From: Balneolales bacterium
Lineage (GTDB): Bacteria > Bacteroidota > Rhodothermia > Balneolales > Natronogracilivirgulaceae
Reading direction: 5' to 3'
Assembly: GCA_007127695.1 (NCBI GenBank)
Contig: SKYW01000295.1
Location: 1 to 16,621, forward strand
Length of the DNA: 16,621 bases
The position numbers and the translations under genes were made by a program. Positions 1-7,519 of the stretch are shown here, piece after piece; positions within the stretch are counted from its first letter, which is position 1; every line of letters begins with the position of its first letter. Under the pieces are notes generated by a model that saw only the letters and a program-made list of their open reading frames with translations, made no database searches and was not told the origin of the DNA.

Positions 1-2
1 CC

Positions 3-278
3 GTAAATGAACCGCAAATCGAATTCCCTTGTTATCTGAACGTGGAAAGCGGCTGTGTCACAGGCAAGCCTGATAACGGCTTGTCTTTCGGGCTCACAAA
101 ATCTCAGGGCGAATACTTCCGTTATATTGCTGACGGAAAAAAGTCGAGGCTTCTGAACACCGATTTCCCCGTACCAGACATTAAACATCTGATCCATCAT
201 CTGGATACTTACTTTCAGTTTCATCTGGAAGGTATCAGAGGAAGAAGATCAGACGCCATTTTTGAACAAATCCTCTGA
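3..278 (+). CDS. recO: DNA repair protein RecO, C-terminal fragment (cut by window edge)
   Basis: The reading frame is open from the first bases of the window, so this is the 3' end of a longer gene; about 91 residues are visible. The end of the protein (HHLDTYFQFHLEGIRGRRSD, then AIFEQIL) has the pattern of the RecO C-terminus in Bacteroidota, where a helix of the form EYYRLHxPxxxxLKSLxVLxELF closes the protein. RecO works in the RecFOR pathway: it anneals single strands and helps load RecA onto SSB-coated DNA. The N-terminal OB fold lies outside the window, so the call rests on the C-terminal pattern only. Its TGA stop overlaps the ATG of the next gene (TGATG), so the two are probably translationally coupled. 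The family call is from remembered pattern; an unrelated protein with a similar C-terminal helix cannot be excluded. Confidence 0.66.
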   Translation, partial: VNEPQIEFPCYLNVESGCVTGKPDNGLSFGLTKSQGEYFRYIADGKKSRLLNTDFPVPDIKHLIHHLDTYFQFHLEGIRGRRSDAIFEQIL

Positions 279-1807
279 TGAGCATGCCACTCCATCAAAA
301 ACTGCTTACCGGCGTCCTTATCCTGCTTACTGGCATGCTGCTGGGCGCACTCATGATGATCATGCGGGGAAACTGGATTCCGCCCGAACGGACTCAGGTG
401 CGCTACACGGAGGTTCTGAGGAGCGCTCCTCCCACCGACTCTGTTACGGCACCCGTCTTTTCCGGTCCGACCACCCTCTTCCGGGAAATCGCGGAAAGCG
501 TGATCCCGGCCGTGGTTTACATCGAAACGGAAATCGCAATGCGGCAGGCCGTGCCCGATGATGAGCACCATGATTTTGAAAACCAGTTCTGGGACCGGTT
601 TCTTCCAAGAAGAAGGGCCCAAAGCATTGGATCCGGTGTGCTTGTATCCAGCGACGGCTATATCCTGACCAACCACCATGTTATTCAGGGTGCAGATAAC
701 CGGATCCGGGTCATGACCCACGATCGCAGACAATATCCGGCCACCGTTGTTGGAAGCGATCCCTCAACCGACCTTGCCGTGATCAAAATCGAAACAAACG
801 ACGCCAGCCCGATCATCATCGGTAATTCTGATCATGTGAACATCGGCGACTGGGTCATGGCAGTCGGCAACCCGTTCCGTCTGAGGTCCACCGTAACCGC
901 GGGTATCATAAGTGCTATCGGCCGCGATGTGGATATCATTTCCGACCGGATGCGCATCGAAAGCTTCATCCAGACAGATGCCGCCATCAATCGCGGCAAC
1001 AGTGGCGGAGCACTGGTAAATACCATGGGTGAACTGATCGGGATCAATACGGCCATTGCCTCGGAAAGCGGAACGTACCAGGGTTATGGTTTTGCCGTGC
1101 CTGTCAACATGGCCATGAAAATCGGTCAGGATATGATCGAGTTCGGATCTGTGCAACGGGCATTTCTTGGAGTTGAAATCACCTCCATAGAGTATGAACA
1201 GGCGCGCAGACACGAATTAAGTCATGTGAGCGGCGTGGAAGTGCGGAGCGTAGTGCCGCGTGGCAGCGCCGACCTGGGAGGACTGAAAAGGGGAGATGTC
1301 ATTCTGGCCGTGAATGATTTCCCCGTTGATGCCGCAAACCGCCTGCAGGAACGCATCGCACTGATGCGACCCGGCGAGGAGATTACACTCAGCGTTTGGC
1401 GCGATAAAAAAGAGCTGGAACTCCGGTTCCCGCTGTTGGGACTTGACGATGAAGCCATACGGGAATGGGCGAGTGCTGCGCCTCCACAGCCGCAACCCAT
1501 GGACTTCGATAACGAAACAGAATCGGGTGTACAACAGAAATCCTTCGATGCCGGATTCACCCTGGCCGAGCTGGCCATATTGGAAGAAATGTCCCGCAAC
1601 GAACTGGTTGTCGTACGGGTTGAACCGGGAAGCGCCTCCCATGATGCAGGGATTAGAGAGGAAGACGTTGTTACCCATATTGAAGGAACACCCGTGGAAT
1701 CTCTTGATGAATTCACCGCTGCCTGGCAAAAAAAGGGCAGCCGGGAAGTTTCTGTTCGTGTCCTTCGGGACTCCCGCGCACTTGCAATCATTGTTCCCGC
1801 ACATTGA
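278..1807 (+). CDS. Membrane-anchored HtrA/DegQ-type serine protease with two PDZ domains
   Basis: This 509-residue protein is a trypsin-like protease of the HtrA/Deg family (MEROPS S1C), which degrades or refolds damaged proteins in the periplasm. Residues 8-29 form a hydrophobic N-terminal segment without an obvious cleavage site, so it is probably a signal anchor. The protease domain spans about 67-290. The triad is visible as His134 (TNHHV), Asp165 (STDLAVIK) and Ser242 (RGNSGGAL). PDZ1 lies at about 292-388 and PDZ2 at about 428-507; they are separated by a Pro- and Glu-rich linker (about 392-425). Two PDZ domains and this length match DegP/DegQ, while the retained anchor recalls DegS. 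The ATG at 278 overlaps the recO stop; a second ATG at 284 would shorten the protein by two residues. No Shine-Dalgarno sequence is seen. The family is certain; the exact orthology (DegP, DegQ or HtrA) is not. Confidence 0.93.
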   Translation: MSMPLHQKLLTGVLILLTGMLLGALMMIMRGNWIPPERTQVRYTEVLRSAPPTDSVTAPVFSGPTTLFREIAESVIPAVVYIETEIAMRQAVPDDEHHDFENQFWDRFLPRRRAQSIGSGVLVSSDGYILTNHHVIQGADNRIRVMTHDRRQYPATVVGSDPSTDLAVIKIETNDASPIIIGNSDHVNIGDWVMAVGNPFRLRSTVTAGIISAIGRDVDIISDRMRIESFIQTDAAINRGNSGGALVNTMGELIGINTAIASESGTYQGYGFAVPVNMAMKIGQDMIEFGSVQRAFLGVEITSIEYEQARRHELSHVSGVEVRSVVPRGSADLGGLKRGDVILAVNDFPVDAANRLQERIALMRPGEEITLSVWRDKKELELRFPLLGLDDEAIREWASAAPPQPQPMDFDNETESGVQQKSFDAGFTLAELAILEEMSRNELVVVRVEPGSASHDAGIREEDVVTHIEGTPVESLDEFTAAWQKKGSREVSVRVLRDSRALAIIVPAH

Positions 1808-1895
1808 TATGTTTCAAGCAGCTGCAAGCAACTAGTATATGATATCCGTAATAACGATTGCCAATCGACACAAAAAGCAACCGGATAACCGAACC

Positions 1896-2450
1896 ATGTC
1901 ACAATACCTCTCCGCATTCCTCATATTGGCCCTGAGCCTGTCACTTGTCCAATCCTGCGCACAATTTCGTGATACCGTTGTCGATGATGAGGACGACGTA
2001 GTTACTGAAGATGCAGAGGTTCCGGCAGAGCCTGAGGAAGCCACCGGATTGCCCGCATGGCACGATCCCCTGAAACCCGTGCAGATAACCGGGGATTCAC
2101 TCATCGTCTCAGCTGCTGCCGTTGCCGCTGATTCATCCGATGCAAAGGCCATCGCAGAACTGACACTTGCGGAGTACAGAAATAAGGGCCTCTCCGATAT
2201 CCTTTTTCTGTTGCTGGAAGAGGAAGGGGTGGATGTACTGGAGGAATCAGCACATCCAGGAGCCGAAAAAGAGCTTAGAGAAAAGCTCATACGGCTTTAT
2301 GCAACAGGAAATGGAGAGTCAGGGCACATCCGTGCCGGTTCCAGGTCGGTGTCGTGGCACAGTGAAAACGGCCAGGTTCGCTGCTACATCAGACAGGCCT
2401 ACAACAAGGAAGAACTGTACGAAACCGTGCGCATGCAGATCCGGCAATAA
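1896..2450 (+). CDS. Small predicted lipoprotein of unknown function
   Basis: The protein has 184 residues from the ATG at 1896. This start is chosen because it gives a clean lipoprotein signal peptide: a hydrophobic stretch at residues 4-18 ending in LVQSC, with the lipidated Cys at 21. An upstream ATG at 1839 would put 19 polar residues before the signal peptide and is unlikely. After the Cys comes a very acidic low-complexity tether (residues about 27-47, rich in D and E), then a small mixed domain. A stretch at about 70-95 is Ala-rich and helical (AVAADSSDAKAIAELTLAEY), vaguely like the LPP20-type lipoproteins; this resemblance is weak. The C-terminal part has a WHSENGQVRCYIRQAY segment that looks like beta strands. 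It lies 88 bp after the HtrA gene on the same strand, so they could be co-transcribed. No function is assigned. Confidence 0.75.
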   Translation: MSQYLSAFLILALSLSLVQSCAQFRDTVVDDEDDVVTEDAEVPAEPEEATGLPAWHDPLKPVQITGDSLIVSAAAVAADSSDAKAIAELTLAEYRNKGLSDILFLLLEEEGVDVLEESAHPGAEKELREKLIRLYATGNGESGHIRAGSRSVSWHSENGQVRCYIRQAYNKEELYETVRMQIRQ

Positions 2451-2500
2451 ACTCAGGGCCACAGTTCACATATAAAATATGTTTACGCACATCCTGAATC

Positions 2501-2545
2501 CGGAATACCCCCTGCAGATCATTATTACGTGCAGAGGATATTCCG
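2501..2545 (-). promoter_or_regulatory. Strong 16-bp hairpin downstream of icd
   Basis: The arms at 2501-2516 (CGGAATACCCCCTGCA) and 2530-2545 (TGCAGAGGATATTCCG) are complementary over 16 positions around a 13-nt loop. Read on the plus strand there are two C-A mismatches. Read as minus-strand RNA, the strand of icd, both become G-U wobbles and the stem is continuous. It starts about 90 nt after the icd stop codon. No U-tract follows on either strand, so it is not a standard intrinsic terminator. It may mark or protect the icd 3' end or act at a Rho-type end. Confidence 0.5.
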
Positions 2546-2602
2546 TGCAGATCCAGGGAGTCAGAAAAGTTCATCAAACCCGGTGTGGCCGGTGCACACG
2601 CA

Positions 2603-2622
2603 GAATGAATGAATGAATGAAT
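2603..2622. repeat. GAAT tetranucleotide repeat, five copies
   Basis: Five perfect tandem copies of GAAT are followed by GATGAAT. The run sits 14 bp past the icd stop codon in the convergent gap between icd and the small lipoprotein gene. It is short, and it lies outside coding and promoter sequence as far as can be seen. Confidence 0.9.
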
Positions 2623-2635
2623 GATGAATTCTGTC

Positions 2636-3883
2636 TTACATGTATGAGATGATCTTGTCGCCGAACTCAGAGGTTTTCAGCAATGTGGCACCTTCCATCT
2701 GGCGCTCGAAATCATAGGTGACCTCCTTGTTGCTGATGGCCGTTTCCATGCCTTTTTCAATCAGACGGGCTGCTTCCGGCCATCCCAGATGATCCAGCAT
2801 CATGACAGCTGAAAGGATAAGCGAGCCCGGATTCACCATGTCTTTTCCGGCATATTTGGGAGCCGTTCCATGCGTGGCCTCAAAAAGCGCAAAACCGCTC
2901 TGGTAATTGATGTTGGCCCCGGGCGCAATGCCAATTCCGCCAACACACGCAGCAAGTGCATCGGAGATATAATCACCGTTCAGATTGAGGGTGGCTATAA
3001 CGTCGTATTCGGCCGGACGGGTAAGGATCTGCTGCAGAAATGCATCGGCGATCACATCCTTGATCACAATTCCATCCGGAAGCTCACACCACGGCCCGCC
3101 ATCAATTTCCTTTGCACCAAACTCTTCTTTGGCCAGCTCGTAACCCCAGTTTTTGAAGCTGCCTTCGGTGAACTTCATAATGTTGCCTTTGTGGACCAAC
3201 GTCACACTCTTGCGGCCATGCTCTTGTGCATATTCAATGGCCGAACGGATAAGCCGCTTGCTGCCTTCCTCTGAAACCGGTTTGATGCCAATGGATGAGC
3301 TGCCGGGAAAACGGATGTTGGTGGCTTTCATCTCCTCTATAAGGAACTTTTTTACCTTGTCAGCTTCAGGGGTTCCGTTTTGATACTCGATACCGGCATA
3401 AATATCCTCCGTGTTTTCACGGAAAATCACCATGTCAGTCAACTCGGGCTGCTTGACCGGACTCGGGGTGCCATTGTAGTAGCGGACGGGACGCACGCAG
3501 GCATACAGATCCAGAAGCTGGCGCAGTGCAACATTCAGGCTGCGGATGCCTTCCCCAACCGGGGTGGTGAGCGGCCCTTTTATCGCAACCCGGTACTCCC
3601 TGATTGCATTCAGGGTATCGTCAGGCAACCAGGTGTTGTTTCCATAGAAATCAACGGACTTTTCACCTGCATACACCTCCATCCAGGATATCTTTTTGCT
3701 GCCTCCGTAAGCCTTCTCAACAGCGAGATCCACCACTTTTTTCATGACCGGTGTGATATCCACCCCGATCCCGTCACCTTCGATATAGGGGATTATGGGC
3801 CTGTCCGGCACAGAAAGTGTGCCGTCTTCTTGTAAAGCTATTTGTTTTCCGTCATCTGGTGTTACAATTTTCTCAAATTTCAT
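2636..3883 (-). CDS. icd: NADP-dependent isocitrate dehydrogenase (E. coli Icd type)
   Basis: The enzyme oxidises and decarboxylates isocitrate to 2-oxoglutarate in the TCA cycle, making NADPH. The 415-residue protein aligns along its whole length with my memory of E. coli Icd (416 residues), for example [36 protein letters not shown] and [15 protein letters not shown]. Substrate residues are in place: Ser115, Asn117, Arg121, Arg131, Arg155, Tyr162, Lys232 and the metal ligands Asp280, Asp304 and Asp308. The NADP-binding set Lys343, Tyr344, Tyr390 and Arg394 is kept, so the cofactor is predicted to be NADP rather than NAD. Ser115 is the position phosphorylated by AceK in E. coli; whether that happens here is unknown. 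The start is the ATG at 3883; a TTG two codons upstream (3889) is possible but less likely. It is a single-gene unit with its own promoter element at 3930-3937. Confidence 0.97.
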   Translation of the reverse strand: MKFEKIVTPDDGKQIALQEDGTLSVPDRPIIPYIEGDGIGVDITPVMKKVVDLAVEKAYGGSKKISWMEVYAGEKSVDFYGNNTWLPDDTLNAIREYRVAIKGPLTTPVGEGIRSLNVALRQLLDLYACVRPVRYYNGTPSPVKQPELTDMVIFRENTEDIYAGIEYQNGTPEADKVKKFLIEEMKATNIRFPGSSSIGIKPVSEEGSKRLIRSAIEYAQEHGRKSVTLVHKGNIMKFTEGSFKNWGYELAKEEFGAKEIDGGPWCELPDGIVIKDVIADAFLQQILTRPAEYDVIATLNLNGDYISDALAACVGGIGIAPGANINYQSGFALFEATHGTAPKYAGKDMVNPGSLILSAVMMLDHLGWPEAARLIEKGMETAISNKEVTYDFERQMEGATLLKTSEFGDKIISYM

Positions 3884-3929
3884 AATCAAATAATTATGGC
3901 AGATCTTGTTTTTGTTTGCAGTTGGAACC

Positions 3930-3937
3930 CAAAGATA
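3930..3937 (-). promoter_or_regulatory. Candidate -7 element of the icd promoter
   Basis: On the minus strand this reads TATCTTTG, an exact fit to the Bacteroidota -7 consensus TAnnTTTG. Transcription would begin a few bases downstream, leaving a leader of about 40 nt before the ATG at 3883. No good TTTG-like -33 element is seen at the usual spacing. The same 8-mer recurs upstream of der. Confidence 0.5.
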
Positions 3938-4038
3938 AGAAACTATTATGTAACTGCAGGCAGGGTTGTGAAACTGCCATATAACAAATTAGGGACGCCT
4001 GATGATTCCCGTTGCCCGTGATAATTAGTATATTGTAC

Positions 4039-4056
4039 GGGACAGGGCTTTGTCCC
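4039..4056. promoter_or_regulatory. Inverted repeat GGGACA-6 nt-TGTCCC
   Basis: A 6-bp GC-rich stem closes a 6-nt loop (GGGCTT) in the middle of the non-coding gap. No U-tract follows on either strand. It could be an RNA hairpin in an unrecognised transcript or leader, or a protein site, or chance. Confidence 0.25.
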
Positions 4057-4244
4057 TCTTGGGAATCGCGCTTCGGACCGTATTTTCGAGAGGACAGAAT
4101 AACCCGAAAGTGGCAGCCGTTTCTAATGTCTGAAGATGCGGTATATCTGATGGATGGATTTCGGAATCCGGCACAGAACATGGTAGCCGCACCAATGATT
4201 CATAACCCCAAGCACGTTCCTGACTGATCATGCTTTCACCTTTG

Positions 4245-4415
4245 ATGGGCAGAAGGCCCCAGCATAAACGATTCAACTACCAGTACCGGTACTACAAGCC
4301 GAATCCCGTGCGACCGGATCGTATCAAGTTCCGAAGGATTACCCGTCGCGGCACCGCCGGATCCATACTGCTGTACGCATTCCTTTTGTTTTTGGTCTTG
4401 TGGATCATCACCTGA
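4245..4415 (+). CDS. Small basic single-span membrane protein upstream of mutL
   Basis: The protein has 56 residues from the ATG at 4245; an upstream in-frame ATG at 4230 would add five residues. I prefer 4245 because MGRRPxHKRF is the start I recall for small proteins of this kind in related bacteria. Residues 1-36 are strongly basic and aromatic (QHKRFNYQYRYYKPN, then KFRRITRR), and residues 40-55 form one hydrophobic helix at the C-terminus. The positive-inside rule places the basic part in the cytoplasm, where it could touch nucleic acid, ribosomes or lipid head groups. It ends 45 nt before the mutL start and may share its transcript. The function is unknown. Confidence 0.65.
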   Translation: MGRRPQHKRFNYQYRYYKPNPVRPDRIKFRRITRRGTAGSILLYAFLLFLVLWIIT

Positions 4416-4460
4416 TTCCAAATATCCAGCTACATAACCGATTGAAGTAAAACAAGTATT

Positions 4461-6377
4461 TTGGCTATATCAGGCGATCATTCCTCACTTATCAAAGTAC
4501 TCCCGCCGGAAGTATCAAATAAAATTGCCGCAGGAGAGGTGGTGCAGAGACCGGCATCGGTGGTCAAGGAGCTCCTTGACAATGCCATTGATGCCGGAGC
4601 CGATCATATTTCCGTAGTACTTCAAAATGCAGGACGGACCCTCATACAGGTTCGCGATAACGGATGCGGAATGTCGCAGCTGGATCTTTCGCTCTGTTTT
4701 CTGAGGCATGCCACATCAAAACTCCAATCCGTAGACGACCTGCAGAACATCCGAACACTCGGATTCCGCGGTGAGGCCATGGCTTCCATTGCATCCGTTT
4801 CCCAGGTCACCGTTACCACCAAACGCGTTGAGGACGAGGCCGGTGCAGCGTACGAGGTCCATGGAGGCGAAGAGATCGGACTTGCTCCGGCCGCATCCGA
4901 CAATGGCACCAGTGTGACCGTGCGGAATTTGTTCTACAATGTACCGGCTCGACGAGCCTTCCTCAAAACGGACGCCACGGAATTCCGCCATATTCTTCTC
5001 ATATTCCATCAGGCAGCCCTGGCCTGGCCTGAAATTGCTTTTGACCTCGATGCCGACGGGGAGATCGTCTACCGCCTGGCAGCATCGGACCTGGAGTCCC
5101 GAATAGCCGAATTGTTCGGGAAATCGTACAAGGCCAGCCTGATCCCGACGGCCGAATCCACCAGCATGGTACGCATACAGGGGCTGATCTCTGACCCGAA
5201 ACTTGCAAAAAAAACAAGGGGGGAACAGTTCCTTTTCATAAACAGGCGCCCCTTTTATCATCGGCACCTCAATTATGTCGTTCAGGAAATCTATCGCGAC
5301 TGGCTCCAGCCGAACGAGTTTCCCTTCTTCGCTTTGTTTTACGAAGTGGATCCGGAGAGTGTAGATGTGAATGTGCACCCGACAAAGCAGGAAATAAAGT
5401 TCGAGGATGAACGCATGATTTCGACCTTTACACGCTCGGTTGTGAAAAAAGCCCTGAATGACCACATGAGGGTTCCGGTCTGGGATCCCGCTGAAAGTGA
5501 TATGCCCATGTCAAGAGTGGCTAAACAAGAGCATTTCCGGCGGTTTTTTGAAGGCGAAGACCGGAACGCAGCAACCGGAGGAGGTCTCCCCGGCAGAGGT
5601 TTCCGGAAAACGGGTGGATTCGTGCCAGCCGATTCAGCAACGCGACTCTATGGCGATGATCGAAATCCACAGGAAAAAGAGGGAGCAGTCACCGGGCAGG
5701 AATATGATAGCGACCAAGAGGAAAGCGGGCAATCTGTAGGCACAGAATACAAAAAAGAAGAAAGACGATCGGATCCCCATTCGCTTCATGCCGAAAAGCA
5801 ACGATTTCAACTGCGTGAGAGCCGGTTCAGCCAGATCCACAACCAGTTTATCATTTCGCAGACACGCAACGGCATGTTCATCATGGACCAGCACGCTGCC
5901 CACAAGCGGATCATCTATGAAAAAGTGTTAAGCGAAGCTGAAAGCGGACTTCCCAGCACACAGCAGCTACTCTTTCCAAAGACCATCAACTTCTCCGCAA
6001 CCGATTTCAGCCTGGTCAGGGAACTGTATCCTGTGATTACGCGGATGGGATTCAATGTGCAGGTGCTCAGCGGAAATTCAGCCATGATTCTTGGAGTGCC
6101 CTCCGATATCCGCCTGGATAATGAGCAGCATGTCCTGGAGTCCATCATGGAACAGTATAAAATGATGTCCCGCTCCCTGGCGCTGGGTGAAAAAGAACGG
6201 GTTGCCCTGGCGATAGCCAACAAAGCCGCCATTCCCAGAGGGAAGAAATTGTCGGAAGAGGAGATGGAAACACTGGTGGATCAGCTTTTTGCCTGCGAGG
6301 AACCCTTCCGTGACCCCCTGGGGAAATATACCATCCGTTCGCTGACCTTGGAAGATCTCCGCGCCATGTTTCGCTGA
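4461..6377 (+). CDS. mutL: DNA mismatch repair protein MutL, without the endonuclease motifs
   Basis: MutL links mismatch recognition by MutS to strand removal. The 638-residue protein has the GHKL ATPase at about 10-340: NKIAAGEVVQRPASVVKELL with catalytic Glu37 and Mg-binding Asn41, DNGCGM (66-71), TSKL (85-88), GFRGEA (101-106) and the conserved HPTK Lys309. A charged linker (about 345-450) leads to the C-terminal dimerisation domain (452-638). Here the endonuclease signature DQHA(x)2E(x)4E reads DQHAAHKRIIYE (476-487), with Lys in place of the first Glu. The ACH/ACR-type motif reads ANK (586-588), and the CPHGRP motif is replaced by DPLGKY. It is therefore probably not a nicking MutL. The start is TTG at 4461: an in-frame TGA at 4443 leaves no ATG or GTG start upstream of the conserved N-terminus. 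The identification itself is secure. Confidence 0.97.
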   Translation: MAISGDHSSLIKVLPPEVSNKIAAGEVVQRPASVVKELLDNAIDAGADHISVVLQNAGRTLIQVRDNGCGMSQLDLSLCFLRHATSKLQSVDDLQNIRTLGFRGEAMASIASVSQVTVTTKRVEDEAGAAYEVHGGEEIGLAPAASDNGTSVTVRNLFYNVPARRAFLKTDATEFRHILLIFHQAALAWPEIAFDLDADGEIVYRLAASDLESRIAELFGKSYKASLIPTAESTSMVRIQGLISDPKLAKKTRGEQFLFINRRPFYHRHLNYVVQEIYRDWLQPNEFPFFALFYEVDPESVDVNVHPTKQEIKFEDERMISTFTRSVVKKALNDHMRVPVWDPAESDMPMSRVAKQEHFRRFFEGEDRNAATGGGLPGRGFRKTGGFVPADSATRLYGDDRNPQEKEGAVTGQEYDSDQEESGQSVGTEYKKEERRSDPHSLHAEKQRFQLRESRFSQIHNQFIISQTRNGMFIMDQHAAHKRIIYEKVLSEAESGLPSTQQLLFPKTINFSATDFSLVRELYPVITRMGFNVQVLSGNSAMILGVPSDIRLDNEQHVLESIMEQYKMMSRSLALGEKERVALAIANKAAIPRGKKLSEEEMETLVDQLFACEEPFRDPLGKYTIRSLTLEDLRAMFR

Positions 6378-6429
6378 ACCGCGTAATACCGCCAGAGCTT
6401 TACAGGTACAGGACTGCCATACCCGCTGC

Positions 6430-7488
6430 TTACCTGCGTTCCTGGATCAATGGCAGCACGTTGTAGCCGCGGCCAAGAAGATAGATCGCATGCTGTTCCA
6501 ACATCTCCCGTATCTTGGTGACCGAAACGACATGCGTGATGCCATAGTGTATCGTGGCCCGCTCTTCAACAAAGACATCGCCAGTGAAAGGCAATTGTGC
6601 CAGATGTTCCCTGGCCTCATCCTCCTCCGGAACGAGGTACCATTCGCGTGATGCGGAAGTAGACCTGGCCATTCCCACCCACTCAAAAGCAGGAAGGCCG
6701 CCGTTGATGGCAACGACAGCTCCGCCACTGAACCCCGGGTTGAACAGCCCATCCGTCACAAAAGAATGATGCCGGTCACGGCTGGCTTGACTCACAATAG
6801 CTGTCGTGACCATGGGGTAGCCCCTCGGATAGCCAAAGTTGTAAGTGAAAGTTCCAATTCGCAAGCGATCCGGACGTCCGAAGGGATATGGAAACACCGG
6901 AAACTGTTCCCTGACGGACACGTCCAGGGTTGTGTGATCAATGCGAGCTCCTATAAATGCCAGATCGGCAAGATCATCCGTTACCAGCACCTCAAACGTT
7001 CCGACATAGGGGGCATCGAAAAGCCAGTTCACCTGATTTATTTTTATTGTGACACTGTTGAGGTAGGGCTGGCCTGCTTCCCTGTATTCGTACAATGTGT
7101 CGGGGGATGTGATTACATGACGGGCGGTCACCATTCCGACGAGATCATCACGGTTGTGAATTACGATGGCGGTGCCGGAGGATGTGGTATGACTATGAAT
7201 CATCGTTGCGGCAATCGGCCTTAGTGAGTGTGCTCTGGCAACATCATCAGGTACGATACGGCTATCGGGATCGAACAGATAGGTTTCATAGTAGGATGTG
7301 CTGGTGATCCTCTTGATGGACCGCTGGATGCGTTCCAGGTGATGGGAAGAATTTCCAACCGGATGGCTGGTAATATATTCGCCCGTGCCCGGTTCCTGGT
7401 CAATATATACTACCGCTCGTGTACAGGAACCAGCCAGCAGCAAGCTGACCGCAAGCAGTATGACTGTGAATAACAGGGGATATTTCAT
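6430..7488 (-). CDS. Trypsin-like serine protease, predicted lipoprotein
   Basis: The protein has 352 residues from the ATG at 7488; longer frames running into the upstream gene lack a signal peptide. Residues 4-20 are hydrophobic and end in LAGSC, so Cys22 is the likely lipidation site. The mature part has the layout of a chymotrypsin-fold protease: His124 in TARHVI, Asp175 in DLADLAFIGA and Ser254 in NPGFSGGAVV. The region FGYPRGYP (218-225) matches the GYP-type strand seen before the Ser motif in such proteases. No PDZ domain follows; the C-terminal 90 residues include a segment that may be helical (about 322-340). It should act in the periplasm or at the outer membrane. It lies 31 bp after the solenoid lipoprotein gene, on the same strand, so the two probably form an operon. 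The substrate is unknown. The protease fold is fairly sure, though activity is untested. Confidence 0.82.
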   Translation of the reverse strand: MKYPLLFTVILLAVSLLLAGSCTRAVVYIDQEPGTGEYITSHPVGNSSHHLERIQRSIKRITSTSYYETYLFDPDSRIVPDDVARAHSLRPIAATMIHSHTTSSGTAIVIHNRDDLVGMVTARHVITSPDTLYEYREAGQPYLNSVTIKINQVNWLFDAPYVGTFEVLVTDDLADLAFIGARIDHTTLDVSVREQFPVFPYPFGRPDRLRIGTFTYNFGYPRGYPMVTTAIVSQASRDRHHSFVTDGLFNPGFSGGAVVAINGGLPAFEWVGMARSTSASREWYLVPEEDEAREHLAQLPFTGDVFVEERATIHYGITHVVSVTKIREMLEQHAIYLLGRGYNVLPLIQERR

Positions 7489-7519
7489 CGTTTTAGCTTT
7501 TATTGTACGCAATACAGGG

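Larger units (their letters stand above)
3884..4244. other. Divergent intergenic region of about 360 bp without a convincing gene
   Basis: This gap separates icd (minus) from the small membrane protein gene (plus). It holds the icd -7 element (3930-3937), the hairpin at 4039-4056, and a weaker inverted repeat GGATT-TCGG-AATCC at 4156-4169. Open frames exist on both strands (for instance 4012-4227 plus, with a TTG start), but none has a family pattern or a plausible start. No RNA family was recognised. A promoter for the plus-strand genes should be here, but no clear element is visible. Confidence 0.6.

Noticed and set aside
1855..1867. Palindrome CGATTGCCAATCG upstream of the small lipoprotein gene
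   Set aside because: A 6-1-6 repeat of this length is not unusual by chance, and no promoter elements are placed around it.
4012..4227. 71-codon open frame with a TTG start (plus) and an 83-codon frame on the other strand (4025-4276) in the gap after icd
   Set aside because: Neither product has a family pattern or signal, the plus frame lacks an ATG start, and the two overlap each other. They look like chance open frames.
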